From: Arthrobacter sp. 24S4-2 | Lineage (GTDB): Bacteria; Actinomycetota; Actinomycetes; Actinomycetales; Micrococcaceae | Direction: 5' to 3' | Assembly: GCF_005280255.1 (NCBI RefSeq) | Contig: NZ_CP040018.1 | Coordinates: 4,526,001-4,590,000, forward strand | Length of the DNA: 64,000 nt | Part shown: positions 36,597-45,042 of the stretch, piece by piece | Layout of the letters: every line of letters starts with the position of its first letter | Position numbering within the stretch: position 1 is the stretch's first letter | Notes under the pieces: model-generated | Database searches by the model: none | What the model was told of the DNA's origin: nothing | Seen by the model: the letters and a program-made list of their open reading frames with translations, nothing else | Made by a program: the position numbers and the translations under genes

Positions 36597-36613
36597 CTCC
36601 GGCTTCACACGCC

Positions 36614-37321
36614 CTACTGCCGGGCTGGGTCCGAATCCTTCGGGCCCAGCCCGGCTTCTTTGTAGTACCCCTCGATATGGGCAGCCACAAGCCCGGCCGC
36701 CTTGCCGCCGTCGTGGTTGTTGATGGCAGCGAGGATCTCGCGGTGTTCGGCGCGGAGGCGGGCGGCGGTGGCGTCCCAGTCCGGCAGGTTGGCCGTGAGT
36801 TTTCCGGCGTAGCTTTGGATCGCCTCCCGCAGCGAGCCCATCATGGCGCTGACCACGGCGTTGCCCGCGGCCTCCGCCAGCGCCAGGTGGAAGCGGACAT
36901 CCAGTGCCAGGAACTCGTCCGTATCCGGGCAGGCGTCCATCTTATCCAGCAGCCCGGCAGCTTCGGCAAGGGCCGGCGAATCCGTGCGGGCGCGGGCCGC
37001 TGCCCAGGATTCGAGCAGGACGCGGGTTTGCACGATGTCGGCAACGGGGAGGTGGGTGGTGGCCACGTGGAGGCGCAGGGCCGAGCCGAGGGCCGCCGTC
37101 GGGTCCGCGATGACCACAGTGCCCGCTTCGGGACCCGACCCCACACCCGCGCGCACCACGCCCATGGCTTCCAAAACGCGGATGGCCTCCCGGACGGAGG
37201 TGCGCGAAACCTGCAGCTGTTCGGCCAGCGTCCGCTCCGCCGCCAGCCGGCCGCCCAGGGCCAGTTCGCCGCTGGAAAGCTGGTTCTCGATCCACTGAAG
37301 GACCAATTGATGGGTGCGCAT
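36614..37321 (-). CDS. FadR-type GntR regulator, likely controlling L-lactate utilisation
   Basis: A 235-residue regulator with a winged helix (TLAEQLQVSRTSVREAIRVL) and an all-helical FCD effector domain (ALDVRFHLALAEAAGNAVVS, AEHREILAAI with conserved His for metal or ligand binding). The ATG at 37321 is preferred; the frame to 37354 begins inside the intergenic operators. It diverges from lldD, with two perfect TGTGGTTnGACCACA palindromes between them, exactly the arrangement of LldR and lldD in other bacteria. Confidence 0.88.
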   Translation of the reverse strand: MRTHQLVLQWIENQLSSGELALGGRLAAERTLAEQLQVSRTSVREAIRVLEAMGVVRAGVGSGPEAGTVVIADPTAALGSALRLHVATTHLPVADIVQTRVLLESWAAARARTDSPALAEAAGLLDKMDACPDTDEFLALDVRFHLALAEAAGNAVVSAMMGSLREAIQSYAGKLTANLPDWDATAARLRAEHREILAAINNHDGGKAAGLVAAHIEGYYKEAGLGPKDSDPARQ

Positions 37322-37338
37322 AGGCCAATGGTACTTGA

Positions 37339-37353
37339 TGTGGTTGGACCACA
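37339..37353. promoter_or_regulatory. FadR/LldR-type operator 1
   Basis: TGTGGTTGGACCACA, a palindrome containing the GntR-FadR core TGGTnnnACCA. It lies 18 bases upstream of the regulator start. Confidence 0.75.
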
Positions 37354-37363
37354 TCCTTTAGAG

Positions 37364-37378
37364 TGTGGTTAGACCACA
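37364..37378. promoter_or_regulatory. FadR/LldR-type operator 2
   Basis: TGTGGTTAGACCACA, identical to operator 1 except for its central base. The centres are 25 bp apart, so dimers would bind roughly 2.4 helical turns apart. Confidence 0.75.
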
Positions 37379-37423
37379 GAACATCCTGTCCAGAGCCCAC
37401 AGCCCTATGCCCCGGAGGCAGCA

Positions 37424-38800
37424 ATGACGCACACCATCCAGCCCAACAACCCGGAGACCACGCCGGCCCCCGAGACAACGGACGCACCGGCCGCAGAAAA
37501 CGTACGTGCCGATGCCTCCGCCGCAGGCACGTCCCTGGCTGGCGCCGTGAACCGGGCGGCCGCCGCGGTGCCCGCCGCGCTCAAGCGCCGCGTGCCCAAA
37601 TATTCGGACCTCGCCCCGCTGATGCAGTTCAAGAAGCCGGAGTTCAGCCGTGCCGCGAAACTCCAGCGGGCCAGCACCATCTGGGAACTGCGGGACATGG
37701 CCAAGCGCCGCACCCCGCAGGCGCCCTTCGACTACACCGACGGCGCAGCCGAGGCCGAAATCACCCTGCGCCGGGCCCGGGAAGCGTTCCTGGACATCGA
37801 GTTCCGGCCGGGCATCCTCCGGAACGTCTCCAGTATCGACCTGAGCACCGACATCCTGGGTAAGCCGTCCCGGCTGCCCGTCGGCATCGCGCCCACCGGA
37901 TTCACCCGGATGATGCAGTCCGAAGGCGAGTACGCCGGGTCCCAGGCCGCCGAGGCCGCCGGGATCCCCTACACGCTCTCCACTATGGGCACGGCGTCCA
38001 TCGAGGACGTCGCCGAGGCCGCACCCAACGGACGGAACTGGTTCCAGCTGTACCTGTGGACGGACCGTGACCGCTCCCTCGAACTGATCGAACGCGCAGC
38101 CCAAGCAGGCAACGACACCCTGATGGTCACGGTGGACACCGCCGTTGCCGGCGCCCGCCTCCGGGACGTCCGCAACGGCATGACCATCCCGCCGGCACTC
38201 ACGCTGAAGACCGTGCTGGACGCGTCCTACCGCCCGGCCTGGTGGTTCAACTTCCTCACGCACGAGCCGCTGACGTTCGCGTCGCTCTCGCGCTACACGG
38301 GCACGGTGGCGGACCTGATCAACTCCATGTTCGACCCCACGCTGACGTTCGAGGACCTCGACTGGCTGCGCGAAACCTGGAAGGGCAAGCTGGTGGTCAA
38401 GGGCATCCAGACCGTCGACGACGCCCGCAAGGTGGTGGACCACGGTGCCGACGGCGTGGTGCTCTCCAACCACGGTGGCCGCCAGCTGGACCGTGCGCCC
38501 ATCCCGTTCCACCTGCTGCCGGGCGTAAAGGAAGCCTTCACCAAGGACAACTCCGGCGCCGCCATCATGCTCGACACGGGCATTATGAGCGGGGCGGACA
38601 TCATCGCGGCCCTGGCACTGGGCGCCGACTTCACGCTGATCGGACGCGCCTACCTGTACGGCCTCATGGCCGGTGGACGGGCCGGCGTGGACCGCGCCAT
38701 CCAGATCCTGGAGAAGGACATGACCCGCACCATGGCCCTGCTCGGCGTCAGCAGGCTCTCCGAACTGACCCCGGACCACGTGCGGCTCCTGGGCAAGTAA
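37424..38800 (+). CDS. lldD: FMN-dependent L-lactate dehydrogenase (quinone)
   Basis: A 458-residue enzyme oxidising L-lactate to pyruvate at the membrane. The start follows CCCCGGAGG. A 45-residue Ala-rich N-terminal extension precedes the usual core (KRRVPKYSDLAPLMQFKKPE). Alpha-hydroxy-acid oxidase signatures: GIAPTGFTRMMQSEGEY, FQLYLWTDRD, and SNHGGRQLDRAP containing the catalytic His and substrate-binding Arg. The FMN/phosphate loop is LDTGIMSGADIIAALALGAD. Divergent from the FadR-type regulator. Confidence 0.93.
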   Translation: MTHTIQPNNPETTPAPETTDAPAAENVRADASAAGTSLAGAVNRAAAAVPAALKRRVPKYSDLAPLMQFKKPEFSRAAKLQRASTIWELRDMAKRRTPQAPFDYTDGAAEAEITLRRAREAFLDIEFRPGILRNVSSIDLSTDILGKPSRLPVGIAPTGFTRMMQSEGEYAGSQAAEAAGIPYTLSTMGTASIEDVAEAAPNGRNWFQLYLWTDRDRSLELIERAAQAGNDTLMVTVDTAVAGARLRDVRNGMTIPPALTLKTVLDASYRPAWWFNFLTHEPLTFASLSRYTGTVADLINSMFDPTLTFEDLDWLRETWKGKLVVKGIQTVDDARKVVDHGADGVVLSNHGGRQLDRAPIPFHLLPGVKEAFTKDNSGAAIMLDTGIMSGADIIAALALGADFTLIGRAYLYGLMAGGRAGVDRAIQILEKDMTRTMALLGVSRLSELTPDHVRLLGK

Positions 38801-38834
38801 ACCTGCCGCGCCCGGTCCCGCTTTCGAACGCCCC

Positions 38835-38927
38835 ACCCAACTAACTCGCATTTAACCCACCCAAAACGGGTTTTGACAACTGCTTTGACAAACTGTTTTG
38901 ACAACGTTAAATGCAAGCCAGTTGGGT
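38835..38927. terminator. Interrupted inverted repeat with inner hairpin between convergent genes
   Basis: ACCCAACT and GCATTTAAC at 38835-38856 pair with GTTAAATGC and AGTTGGGT at 38906-38927 (17 pairs). Inside is CAAAACGGGTTTTG, a small hairpin with a T-run on the lldD strand, and three copies of a TTTTGACAAC-like motif. Likely a bidirectional terminator. Confidence 0.6.
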
Positions 38928-38933
38928 GAGTGG

Positions 38934-39476
38934 CTACTTTTTGCGGCCGAACTTGGGCAGGTTCGCGATGAGGTCCGCGGCCTTCGTCGCGGCGCGGCCC
39001 ACGGTGCGGCCGATTTGCTGCGGCACAGAGTCATCTCCCGCGGTGGCCACCGGAATCGCCACGGCCGGGCTCAGTTCCCCTCCGGCGGAGCGGCCCGGCA
39101 CCTCGGCGGTGCCCGGACGGAACGTCCCCGCACCGGCAGGAACGGGCGACGGCGACGCGGCGGCCTCCGCTTTCTCATCAGCTTCTGCCGGCGGGCTTAC
39201 GACGGCGGCCCGCGGCCCGACGTCGAACGTCTCCAGCCAGCTGGCAACGCCCGCGAGGGGTTTGGGGTTGAGCGCGTAGTAGCGCTTTTGGCCCTGGGCG
39301 CGCATGCTGACGAGATCGGCCTCGCGAAGGACTTTCAAATGCTTGGAAATGGTGGGCTGGCTGGCGTCCAGTTCCTCGACCAGCTCCCCCACTGCTTTGT
39401 CCCCCGAGCGGAGGGATACCAGAATGTCACGCCGGGTTGCCTCAGCAATGACGGCAAATACGTCGTCTGTCACCAT
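38934..39476 (-). CDS. ArsR-family (winged helix) regulator
   Basis: A 180-residue regulator. Residues 1-85 are an ArsR-type winged helix (DDVFAVIAEATRRDILVSLR, ASQPTISKHLKVLREADLVS, GQKRYYALNPKPLAG). The second half is a low-complexity Ala/Pro-rich linker ending in AATKAADLIANLPKFGRKK, a short amphipathic and basic tail. No metal-binding Cys motif (CxC) is present, so it is not an arsenic or cadmium sensor of the classical type. ATG 39476 is chosen over 39512 because of the AGGGTGGA-like sequence upstream. Confidence 0.83.
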   Translation of the reverse strand: MVTDDVFAVIAEATRRDILVSLRSGDKAVGELVEELDASQPTISKHLKVLREADLVSMRAQGQKRYYALNPKPLAGVASWLETFDVGPRAAVVSPPAEADEKAEAAASPSPVPAGAGTFRPGTAEVPGRSAGGELSPAVAIPVATAGDDSVPQQIGRTVGRAATKAADLIANLPKFGRKK

Positions 39477-39631
39477 GTGATCCACCCTAGCGACATATAC
39501 GCCGGATGGCATCCACTATTTCGCCCCGCGCACAAAGGCCATTGCCCCGTACCGGCCGCGGTGCTAGAACGGACTCACGGTTGGCCCGGGCTGTCCGGCT
39601 GCAGCCGCACAAACATGAGGGGTGGGTGGCC

Positions 39632-40126
39632 ATGGATTTCCTGCGCCAGCAGCTGTTCAACATCATCGCTTTTGTGTTTCTGGGCCTGTTCGTGGCCGTC
39701 TGGTCCTCCGTTCTTCTTCGCGTCGGGTTCTGGGTGCCGGACGGCAGGACCGTCGCACCGCCGCTGAATGGAGCCCTGGTTACCGCCGCAGGCGTCCTCG
39801 CGACGTCCATGAGCTCGCTGACGGCCTCGGCCCTGGGCTTCACCATTGCGGAGGTGCGCCGCGACGAAGAAGCCCGCCGCGAACTCTCACCCGGCCATGC
39901 GGACACCGGCGTCGCCTTCAACCCTGCCGAGGTTACGGCCAGGCTGTCCGGGCGGATCGTCGCCGCGGTGGTGGTCTACCTCGCGGTGGGGCTGCTGGTC
40001 CTGCTGCTTTGGCTGGTCAAGGGAACAGCGTCCACCGACTTGATCGGCGCCTTCGCGCTGTCCCTGCTGGGCTGGCTCATCGGCGCTGCCGGAGTGGTCT
40101 TCCAGACGGAAAAGCCGCTCACCTAA
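39632..40126 (+). CDS. Small integral membrane protein
   Basis: A 164-residue protein of unknown function with four predicted membrane segments: IIAFVFLGLFVAVWSSVLLR, an Ala/Ser-rich segment about residues 48-68, IVAAVVVYLAVGLLVLLLWL and GAFALSLLGWLIGAAGVVF. A charged cytoplasmic loop (EVRRDEEARRELSPGH) lies between helices two and three. The start is ATG 39632 with AGGGG upstream; GTG 39626 is an alternative. Monocistronic, divergent from the ArsR gene. No family recognised. Confidence 0.7.
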   Translation: MDFLRQQLFNIIAFVFLGLFVAVWSSVLLRVGFWVPDGRTVAPPLNGALVTAAGVLATSMSSLTASALGFTIAEVRRDEEARRELSPGHADTGVAFNPAEVTARLSGRIVAAVVVYLAVGLLVLLLWLVKGTASTDLIGAFALSLLGWLIGAAGVVFQTEKPLT

Positions 40127-40170
40127 TAGAAGCAGGCGCCAATCGAACCAGGCGCTAGTCGAACGAGGTG

Positions 40171-41394
40171 CTAATCGAACCAGGGATCCAGGCCATAGAG
40201 CGGAAACACTTCCTTGCGGGTGGCCATCACGGTTCGGTCCACCTCGTCATTGGGGTCGAAGCCGACCTCCCATGAACGCCACCACAGGTCCACGTCGTCG
40301 CCCATGGCTTCGGGCGCGGACACGCCGTACTTCGCGCCGTACTTCTCCTGGACGTATTGCCGCCAGTCCTCGGGCACGGGCGTGCGCAGCGGTACGGGCC
40401 GGCCGGCTGCGATGGCGATCAGGTGGCTCCAGGAGCGCGGCACCACGGTGATCACGTTGTAGCCGCCACCTCCCGTGGCAATCCACCGGTTGCCGCAGTA
40501 ACGCGCCGCGAGATTCCCGACGGCGGTGGCCGCCTCACGCTGCCCGTCAACGCTGATGTTGAGGTGTGTGAGGGGATCCAGCCGGTGCGAATCACAGCCG
40601 TGCTGGCTCACGATGACCTCCGGCTCGAAGGCGCCGATCAGCTGCGGCACTACCGCATGGAACGCCCGCAGCCAGCCGGCGTCGCCTGTCCCGGCGGGGA
40701 GGGCCACGTTGACCGCGCTCCCCTGGGCGTTCGGGCCGCCGATCTCGTTCGCGAAGCCCGTTCCCGGAAACAGCGTCAGCCCGGTCTCGTGCAGCGAGAT
40801 GGTCAGCACTCGCGGATCATCCCAGAAAATGTTCTGCGTCCCGTCGCCGTGGTGCGCGTCGACGTCGATATATGCCACTCGCTGCACGCCGCCGTCGAGC
40901 AGTTTCTGGATCGCCAGGGCGGCGTCGTTGTAGATGCAGAAGCCGCTGGCCCGTTCCCTGGCCGCGTGGTGCATTCCGCCACCGAAGTTAACGGCCCGGA
41001 CGGCGCTGCCGTCCAGGATCGCGGCTGCCGCGAGCAGCGAACCACCGGCAAGCCGGGCGCTGGCCTCGTGCATCCCGGCGAAGGCGGGGTCGTCCTCGGT
41101 GCCCAGACCGCGCTCAAAGTCCGTGAGGTCCGGGTTCGCGCTGACGCGGCGGACGGCCGCCACGAACCCTGCGCTGTGGACGGTGCGCAGCTCGTCGTCG
41201 CTGGCCACCTCCGGTGCGGCCACAGTGACGTGGGCCAGGTCCAGCAGCCCCAGGCTTTGGGCCAGGCGGGCGGTGAGCTCCATGCGTTCGGGCGCCATCG
41301 GGTGCCCGTGCCCAAAATTGTAGGCAGTCATGGCCATGTCCCACACCACCGTCGTCGGCAGTGCAGGCTGGGAGAGACCTGGCAGGAATGTCAT
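40171..41394 (-). CDS. acuC: Acetoin utilization protein / class I histone-deacetylase-like amidohydrolase
   Basis: A 407-residue zinc-dependent deacetylase. Motifs: AYNFGHGHPMAPERM at the entry to the fold, FGGGMHHAARERASGFCIYN with the catalytic His pair, and VAYIDVDAHHGDGTQ with the metal-binding Asp-x-His; a further Asp ligand lies in SQHGCDSHRLDPLTHL and the tyrosine motif is ATGGGGYN. AcuC proteins deacetylate lysines, notably acetyl-CoA synthetase, in Bacillus. ATG 41394 is taken as start; the longer frame reaches into the potassium-transporter promoter. It diverges from that operon. Confidence 0.9.
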   Translation of the reverse strand: MTFLPGLSQPALPTTVVWDMAMTAYNFGHGHPMAPERMELTARLAQSLGLLDLAHVTVAAPEVASDDELRTVHSAGFVAAVRRVSANPDLTDFERGLGTEDDPAFAGMHEASARLAGGSLLAAAAILDGSAVRAVNFGGGMHHAARERASGFCIYNDAALAIQKLLDGGVQRVAYIDVDAHHGDGTQNIFWDDPRVLTISLHETGLTLFPGTGFANEIGGPNAQGSAVNVALPAGTGDAGWLRAFHAVVPQLIGAFEPEVIVSQHGCDSHRLDPLTHLNISVDGQREAATAVGNLAARYCGNRWIATGGGGYNVITVVPRSWSHLIAIAAGRPVPLRTPVPEDWRQYVQEKYGAKYGVSAPEAMGDDVDLWWRSWEVGFDPNDEVDRTVMATRKEVFPLYGLDPWFD

Positions 41395-41498
41395 CAAGGA
41401 CAGGCTACCTGAGCCGGACGGCCCGTTTTCCCGGTCATTGCGCGGAATATAGTGGTTTACTACTGAAGGAAGCCGTTTCAACCGAGGAAAATCCGCCC

Positions 41499-42932
41499 AT
41501 GACGCAAAGCCAGCCGAGGTCCATGAGCCCGGCTAACTGGCACCCCGGCATGCCGGAGCGTGAGGGCCTATGGATCTTCACGGGCATCCGCGACTTTATC
41601 GACAACATCGCCAACACCTCACCCGCGCGGCTGGCGCTGACTGCGTTCGGTGTAGTGATCATCGTATTCACCGCGCTCTTGTCGCTGCCGGCGTCATCGG
41701 CCACCGGCGACTTCACTCCCCTGCACCAGGCACTTTTCACCGCTGTGTCCGCAGTCTGCGTCACCGGCCTGACTGTGGTGTCCACCGCCATGCACTGGTC
41801 CTTCTTCGGCCAGATGGTCATCCTCATCGGTATTTTCGTTGGCGGCCTGGGCACCCTGACCCTGGCCTCGCTGCTGGCGCTCATGGTCAGCAAGAAGCTC
41901 GGCGTGCGCGGCAAGCTGATCGCCCAGGAAGCCATGAATAACGCCGGCCGCCTTGGCGAAGTGGGTACCCTGCTGCGGATCGTCATCACCACTTCCGTGG
42001 TGATTGAGGGGGTCCTCGCACTTGCCCTGATCCCCCGCTTCCTGACGCTCGGCGAAAGTTTCGGCCAGTCGGTGTGGCACGGTGTCTTCTACGCGATATC
42101 GTCGTTCAACAACGCCGGATTCACCCCGCACTCGGACGGCATCGTCCCCTACGAAACCGACCTTTGGATCCTGATCCCGCTAATGCTGGGCGTTTTCCTC
42201 GGCAGCCTGGGGTTCCCGGTTGTGATGGTGCTGCAGCAGAACGGCCTCAACTGGAAGAAATGGAACCTGCACACCAAGCTCACCATCCAGGTGTCGTTCA
42301 TCCTCCTGGCGGCCGGCACCGTGCTCTGGGGGGTGATGGAGTGGGAAAACATGCGGACCATCGGTTCCATGAACGTCGGGGACAAGATCACGCACTCGCT
42401 TTTCGCCTCCGTCATGACCCGGTCCGGGGGCTTCAATCTGGTGGAGCAGAACCACATGGAGCCCACCACCATGCTCCTGACTGATGCCCTGATGTTCGCC
42501 GGCGGCGGTTCGGCTTCCACGGCCGGCGGCATCAAGGTGACCACAATCGCGGTGATGTTCCTGGCCATCGTTGCCGAAGCCCGCGGCGACGCAGACGTAA
42601 AGATCTACGGCCGCACCATCCCGCAGGGAACCATGCGGGTGGCCATCTCGGTGATCGTGGCCGGCGCAACGCTTGTGTCCGTCTCCGCGCTCCTGCTCCT
42701 GCACATCAGCGGCGCTTCCCTGGACCGGGTGCTGTTCGAGACCATTTCAGCCTTCGCCACGGTGGGACTCAGCACCAACCTCAGTGCCGAACTGCCGCCG
42801 TCGGGCGTGTATGTCCTGTCCATCCTGATGTTTGCGGGCCGTGTCGGCACCGTAACCCTAGCCGCTGCGCTGGCCCTCCGCCAGCGCAGCCAGCTTTACC
42901 ACTACCCGGAAGAGAGGCCCATCATTGGCTGA
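41499..42932 (+). CDS. Potassium transporter membrane subunit (KtrB/TrkH family)
   Basis: A 477-residue ion channel-like subunit. Four pore-loop segments carry the family selectivity-filter glycines: AVSAVCVTGLTVV, ISSFNNAGFTPH, FASVMTRSGGFN and ISAFATVGLSTN. The membrane part begins ALTAFGVVIIVFTALLSLPA. The start follows GAGGAA. It overlaps the regulatory subunit gene by eight bases. The length and single-filter order fit KtrB better than the longer TrkH. Confidence 0.91.
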   Translation: MTQSQPRSMSPANWHPGMPEREGLWIFTGIRDFIDNIANTSPARLALTAFGVVIIVFTALLSLPASSATGDFTPLHQALFTAVSAVCVTGLTVVSTAMHWSFFGQMVILIGIFVGGLGTLTLASLLALMVSKKLGVRGKLIAQEAMNNAGRLGEVGTLLRIVITTSVVIEGVLALALIPRFLTLGESFGQSVWHGVFYAISSFNNAGFTPHSDGIVPYETDLWILIPLMLGVFLGSLGFPVVMVLQQNGLNWKKWNLHTKLTIQVSFILLAAGTVLWGVMEWENMRTIGSMNVGDKITHSLFASVMTRSGGFNLVEQNHMEPTTMLLTDALMFAGGGSASTAGGIKVTTIAVMFLAIVAEARGDADVKIYGRTIPQGTMRVAISVIVAGATLVSVSALLLLHISGASLDRVLFETISAFATVGLSTNLSAELPPSGVYVLSILMFAGRVGTVTLAAALALRQRSQLYHYPEERPIIG

Positions 42933-43611
42933 TCCCTCAGGCGCCGTAAATCGCCCCGCCCACAATGCCCCCGTCCTGGTGATCGGGCTGGGCCGTTTTG
43001 GCTCTTCGACCGCCGAACAGCTGGTCAAGCAAGGGCGCGAAGTGCTGGCTATCGAGCGCGACCGCAACCTGGTGCAGAAGTGGGCCCCGGTGCTCACCCA
43101 CGTCGTCGAGGCCGATGCCACCAACATCGACGCCCTGCGCCAGCTCGGTGCGCAGGAGTTCAGCTCCGCCGTCGTCGGAGTCGGCACGTCCATCGAATCT
43201 TCGGTGCTGATCACCGTGAACCTGGTGGACCTGGGGATCCAGCACCTCTGGGTCAAGGCCATCACCCCGTCGCACGGCAAGATCCTCACCCGGATCGGCG
43301 CCAACCACGTGATATACCCCGAGGCAGACGCCGGCGTCCGTGCCGCGCACCTGGTGTCCGGACGGATGCTGGACTTCATCGAGTTTGACGACGACTACGC
43401 GATCGTGAAGATGTACCCGCCCCGGGAAACTGTCGGGTTTACGCTCGAAGAGTCCAAGGTCCGGTCCAAGTACGGCGTGACAATTGTGGGTGTGAAGACC
43501 CCCGGCGAGGACTTCACCTACGCCCGGCCGGAGACCAAGGTGTCATCGCGGGACATGCTGATTGTTTCAGGCCACGTGGACCTGCTCGAAAGATTCGCCG
43601 CCCGGCCGTAG
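42925..43611 (+). CDS. Potassium uptake regulatory subunit (KtrA/TrkA, RCK domains)
   Basis: A 228-residue cytosolic subunit. The TTG start at 42925 overlaps the transporter stop and follows AGAGAGG. The Rossmann RCK_N fold begins APVLVIGLGRFGSSTAEQLV and continues with VVEADATNIDALRQLG; the C-terminal RCK_C domain (YPPRETVGFTLEESKVRSKY) is present. It gates the KtrB channel in response to nucleotide binding and, in many bacteria, cyclic di-AMP. Confidence 0.91.
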   Translation: MADPSGAVNRPAHNAPVLVIGLGRFGSSTAEQLVKQGREVLAIERDRNLVQKWAPVLTHVVEADATNIDALRQLGAQEFSSAVVGVGTSIESSVLITVNLVDLGIQHLWVKAITPSHGKILTRIGANHVIYPEADAGVRAAHLVSGRMLDFIEFDDDYAIVKMYPPRETVGFTLEESKVRSKYGVTIVGVKTPGEDFTYARPETKVSSRDMLIVSGHVDLLERFAARP

Positions 43612-43622
43612 CCGGAGCCCGC

Positions 43623-44456
43623 CTACGCGAGCTGGGAGGTGATCTCGGCTGCCCGTGCTGCGGCTGCCCGGGCGCCGTCAGCGATGATCGCCGGCATGCC
43701 GCGGTCATCGAACGTCGCTATGGCCCGTTCCGTTGTGCCGTTCGGGCTTGTCACGGCCTTGCGCAGCGCGGTGGGGTCTGCCCCGGGTTCGGCCAGCATC
43801 AGGCCCGCGCCGGCGACGGTTTCCCGTGCCAGCAGGAGCGACAACTCAGGATCCAGGCCAAGTTCGACGCCGGCGGAGGCCATGGCCTCGGCCAGGTAGA
43901 ACGCGTAGGCCGGGCCCGAACCGCTGATGGCGGACAACGCATCCACCTGCTCTTCGGGCACCTCCACTACGGTGCCGGCGCCTTTGAGGACGTCCTTGGC
44001 CAGCTGCAGCTGCTCTGCGGTGCAGCTGGTTCCCGGCGACACAGAGACGACGCCGCGGCCAAGTTTGGACGGGGTGTTCGGCATGGTCCGGATCACCGGC
44101 TGGCCGGCCGGCAGCGCGGCCTCCAGCTGCGCGATGGACACCGCGGCGGCCACGCTGACCACGATGGCAGTCGGGGACAGCGACCCGCTGATCTCACGGG
44201 CCAGGTCGGCGATGCCCACCGGTTTGACGCCGAGAATCACGACGGCGGAGCCGGTGGCGGCTTGCTTGTTGTTGTCCGGCTCCTCTTCGCCGGCGATGGC
44301 CGTGATGCCCGGGTGGCGCTGGGCGAGTTCTGCGGCACGCTCGGCGCGCCGGACGGTGGCCACGACGTCTGCCGGGTCTGTTCCGGCCTCCAGCATGCCG
44401 CTCATGATGGCCTCGTTCATGGACCCACAGCCAAGGAATGCGATTCGGTTGCTCAT
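43623..44456 (-). CDS. proC: Pyrroline-5-carboxylate reductase
   Basis: A 277-residue enzyme for the last step of proline synthesis. The Rossmann loop is RIAFLGCGSMNEAIMSGML. Signature regions: VIRTMPNTPSKLGRGVVSVS and ISGSGPAYAFYLAEAMASAG, then SPNGTTERAIATFDDRGM near the C-terminus. ATG 44456 is preferred over 44492. Convergent with the potassium operon with only 11 bases between stops. Confidence 0.93.
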   Translation of the reverse strand: MSNRIAFLGCGSMNEAIMSGMLEAGTDPADVVATVRRAERAAELAQRHPGITAIAGEEEPDNNKQAATGSAVVILGVKPVGIADLAREISGSLSPTAIVVSVAAAVSIAQLEAALPAGQPVIRTMPNTPSKLGRGVVSVSPGTSCTAEQLQLAKDVLKGAGTVVEVPEEQVDALSAISGSGPAYAFYLAEAMASAGVELGLDPELSLLLARETVAGAGLMLAEPGADPTALRKAVTSPNGTTERAIATFDDRGMPAIIADGARAAAARAAEITSQLA

Positions 44457-44604
44457 TGGTCCATCATTGCAGTTCGGCGTGCGGCGCCGCATCCGCAGTC
44501 TGCGCCCCGGACATCCGCCACCGGTCCGTGGGCCCGTGAACCGGGCGTGTGCCGGGCCGGGCGGGCGGCATTCACAGCTTGCTCACATGGTCGCCGCAGC
44601 TTCT

Positions 44605-44749
44605 ACACAAACTCGGCCCCTAACGTAGTTATTACCTCATTGAGGGTGCGAGTGATGAGGCAAGCATGGGGATGCTTGCCCGGCACCGGTGGTCTGCAGC
44701 AGGTTTCCCCCATTTTCCTGCCAGGGCCGCCGGTGCCTTCGCTTTTAAG
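44605..44749 (+). ncRNA. Candidate structured small RNA, copy 1 (with promoter-like upstream element)
   Basis: ACACAAACT at 44605, a TAnnnT-type box (TAACGT) at 44621 and CCTCAT at 44635 precede GTGCGAGTGATGA at 44646-44658. Hairpin 1 is a perfect 9-bp stem (GGCAAGCAT, loop GGGG, ATGCTTGCC) at 44659-44680. Hairpin 2 spans 44682-44737 with outer GGCACCGG/CCGGTGCC, inner GCAGG/CCTGC and a loop TTTCCCCCATTTT. The U-rich TTCGCTTTTAAG ends at 44749. Likely transcript from about 44633 to 44747. A second copy follows 240 bases away with different stem sequences but the same folding. No coding frame explains this conservation. Confidence 0.6.
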
Positions 44750-44844
44750 CCGCACAGCTGTAAGGCACGCAGCACGCGTGGCCCACTCTGCAGGCACCGC
44801 GGGAGCAGGATTGCCAGCCAACGCACAGGGTAAATGCCTGAAAC

Positions 44845-44989
44845 ACACAAACTGTATCTGTAACTTGGAAAGTGCCTCATAGGTGCGAGTGATGACAGCC
44901 GGTTCCACGGAACCGGCGTGGCGCCGGGCGGCTGCGGAAGGGTTCCCCCAATTCCTTCCGCTGACCCGCCCGGCGTTTTCCCTTTTAAG
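44845..44989 (+). ncRNA. Candidate structured small RNA, copy 2 (with promoter-like upstream element)
   Basis: ACACAAACT at 44845, TAACTT at 44861 and CCTCAT at 44875 repeat the spacing of copy 1 exactly. GTGCGAGTGATGA is at 44883-44895. Hairpin 1 is GCCGGTTCC/GGAACCGGC (44898-44917). Hairpin 2 has outer CGCCGGGCGG/CCGCCCGGCG (10 bp, 44922-44975), inner GCGGAAGG/CCTTCCGC (8 bp) and loop GTTCCCCCAATT. The tail TTTTCCCTTTTAAG is a good intrinsic terminator. All stem sequences differ from copy 1 yet pair fully, which is strong evidence for a conserved RNA fold. The C5 loop recalls C-rich-loop actinobacterial RNAs such as 6C, but hairpin 1 lacks the C-run of that family. Confidence 0.6.
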
Positions 44990-45042
44990 TCCCCGCCGCT
45001 AAGCCGCGCCCGCCAAGCCGCCCGGCTAAGTCCCCGCGGAAC

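Noticed and set aside
44603..44908. 101-codon frame on the minus strand
   Set aside because: It runs antisense through the two structured RNAs, has no ribosome-binding site and is interrupted in logic by their anchors.
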